From assembly GCA_029582155.1 (NCBI GenBank), contig CM055895.1:20509004-20573003 (forward strand): a stretch of DNA of 64,000 nucleotides, given 5' to 3'. Shown here piece after piece: positions 57,601 to 60,600 of this stretch (position 1 is the stretch's first letter; the number at the start of each line of letters is the position of its first letter). Below the pieces are notes generated by a model. It saw nothing but the letters and a program-made list of their open reading frames with translations, made no database searches and was not told where the DNA came from. The DNA is from Panopea generosa. Taxonomy: Eukaryota; Mollusca; Bivalvia; Adapedonta; Hiatellidae. A program made the translations under genes and the position numbers.

Positions 57601-60600
57601 ACCATGTTCACTGTCTACACACATGTCTGTATTGTATTTCCCCAGGGTTGATGCTCCCATGTTTACTGTCTACACACATGTCTGTATTGTATTTCCCCAG
57701 GGTTTATGGTACCATGTTCACGGTCTATACAATGTCTGTATCATATTTTCCCCAGGGTTAATGGCATGTTCATTCTCTACACAAATGTCTGTATCATATT
57801 TTCCCCAGGGTTAATGGCATGCCACCGTGTTCACTCTCTACACACATGTCTGTATTGTATTTCCCCAGGGTTTGTGGTACCGTGTTCACTGTCTACACAC
57901 ATGTCAGTATTGTATTTCCCCAGGGTTTGTGGTACCATCTTCACTTCTACACACATGTCTGTATTGTATTTCCCCAGGGTTTATGCCAATATCTTCACTT
58001 CTACACACATGTCTGTATTGTATTTCCCCAGAGTTTATGCCACCATGTTCACTGTCTACACACATGTCTGTATTGTATTTCCCCAGGGTTTATGCCAACA
58101 TGTTCACTGTCTACACACACATCTGTATTGTATTTCCCCAGGGTTTATGCTACCATGTTCACTGTCTACACACATGTCTGTATTGTATTTCCCCAGGGTT
58201 AATTGCAATCTGTTTTCTGTCTACACACATTTCTGTATTGTATTTCCCCAGGGTTTGTGGCAATGTGTTCTCTGTCTGCACACATGTCTGTATTGTATTT
58301 CCCCAGGGTTTATTGCAATGTGTTCTCTGTCTGCACACATGTCTGTATTGTATTTCCCCAGGGTTTATGTTACCATATTCACTGTCTACACACATGTCGG
58401 TATTGTATTTCCCCAGAGTTTATGCCACCATGTTCACTGTCTACACACATGTCAGTATTGTATTTCTCCAGGGTTTATGCCACCATGTTCACTGTCTACA
58501 CACATCTCTGTATTGTATTTCCCCAGGGTTTATGCCACCATGTTCCTATTCTACACACATGTCAGTATTGTATTTCCCCAGGGTTTATGCCACCATGTTC
58601 ACTGTCTACACACGTGTCTGTATTGTATTTCTCAGGGTTTATGCCACCATGTTCACTGTCTAGACACGTGTCTGTATTATATTTCCCCAGGGTTTATGCA
58701 AACATGTTCACTGTCTACACACGTGTCTGTATTGTATTTCCCCAGGGTTTATGCAACCATGTTCATTGTCTACACACGTGTCTGTATTGTATTTCCCCAG
58801 GGTTTATTGCAATGTGTTCTCTGTCTGCACACATGTCTGTATTGTATTTCCCCAGGGTTTATTGCAATGTGTTCTCTGTCTGCACACATGTCTGTATTGT
58901 ATTTCCCCAGGGTTTATGTTACCATGTTCACTGTCTACACACATGTCTGTATTGTATTTCCCCAGGGTTTATGCCACCATGTTCACTGTCTACACACATG
59001 TCAGTATTGTATTTCTCCAGGGTTTATGCCACCATGTTCACTGTCTACACACATCTCTGTATTGTATTTCCCCAGGGTTTATGCCACCATGTTCCTATTC
59101 TACACACATGTCAGTATTGTATTTCCCCAGGGTTTATGCCACCATGTTCACTGTCTACACACGTGTCTGTATTGTATTTCTCAGGGTTTATGCCACCATG
59201 TTCACTGTCTTGACACGTGTCTGTATTATATTTCCCCAGGGTTTATGCAAACATGTTCACTGTCTACACACGTGTCTGTATTGTATTTCCCCAGGGTTTA
59301 TGCAACCATGTTCATTGTCTACACACGTGTCTGTATTGTATTTCCCCAGTGTTTATGCCACCATGTTTACTGTCTACAGGCATGTCTATATTGTATTTCC
59401 CAAGGGTTTATGCAACCATGTTCACTGTCTACACACATGTCTGTATTGTATTTCCCCAGGGTTTATGGCAATGTGTTCTCTGTCTACACACATTTCTGTA
59501 TTGTATTTCCCCAGGGTTAATGGCACCATGTTCACTGTGTAAACACATGTACATGTGTGGAGGTGAGTGGCCTGATAATATAATACAGACAGCATCAGAG
59601 GAAGATTGTGGTGAGAGTTGCCTGTCCAATGATAAATGCATGGCTTCCAGCTTCAACTTTGAATCATCTGAATGTAGATTATATAGTCATCAACCAGTGG
59701 GCGTGGCAGATTCTGGTTGTGTTTTATACATGAAACACTGTGGAAGAAGTGAGTTTTCCTTTTTTGTTATACTTATTTAATTATCGCTTTATGGCAATAT
59801 TTAAAATTGTGTGACATACTTTCTATGGTCAAGTTATATTTTCTCTACTACTCGATGTTCACATTGGACAAATTATGATACATAATATCATTTAGCACAA
59901 TAATACAAAATGAACATATACAAATGATGAGCATTATAATGAATATTCACAGGAATAGCCATCATTATTGTATTTCAATGGGGGCCTTTTATCTGGAATT
60001 GCAGATATATTTCATCTAATGCAAGTTGTGACCATATTTCAGCTGCTTCCTGTACACTAAGTAGCAAGGTTGGAGTGTATGGTGGACAGGACTATATTAT
60101 GACCATGACACTGAGGTCTCCCACAGAATGCTCTCTCAACTGTCTCAACATGGAAGAGTGTCATTACGCCTCCTACACCCTCATCAATGGTTTACATGTG
60201 TGTCTCTTCTACTTTAGGAACCAATACACGGAGATGCCTGTTGGGTATGGGATAACTTACTTTAAAACATGTGAAGGTTTGTGGCTTTTCTCAGTTATCA
60301 ATACACAGTGGAAATTTGAGACATTTATCTTTAAGATGTCATGTTGCATTCGCAGCATCATCATTAATTTGTACGTTAAGTTATCACAGTACAAACAGTC
60401 ATGAATAGAAAACAGATAGACAAATTGTGTTTTCATTAATGATGCTCCAGTGGGCAGATGAATGATGTTTGAGTGGGTAGACAGAGGTTTAGGTTAATTA
60501 AATCCTTTAAAATAGTTCTAAGTAATTTTGCTTGCAGGTTCCTTACTTGAAGTTTAATGATGAAAGTATAACTAAACTTGTCTAAGTAACTTTTGTCTTT

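Noticed and set aside
57706-59520. Open frame of 604 codons, and overlapping long frames from 56275 on
   Set aside because: All three forward frames are open because the 55-bp unit has no stop in any of them. The translations are the same phrase in three phases, with no independent coding signal.
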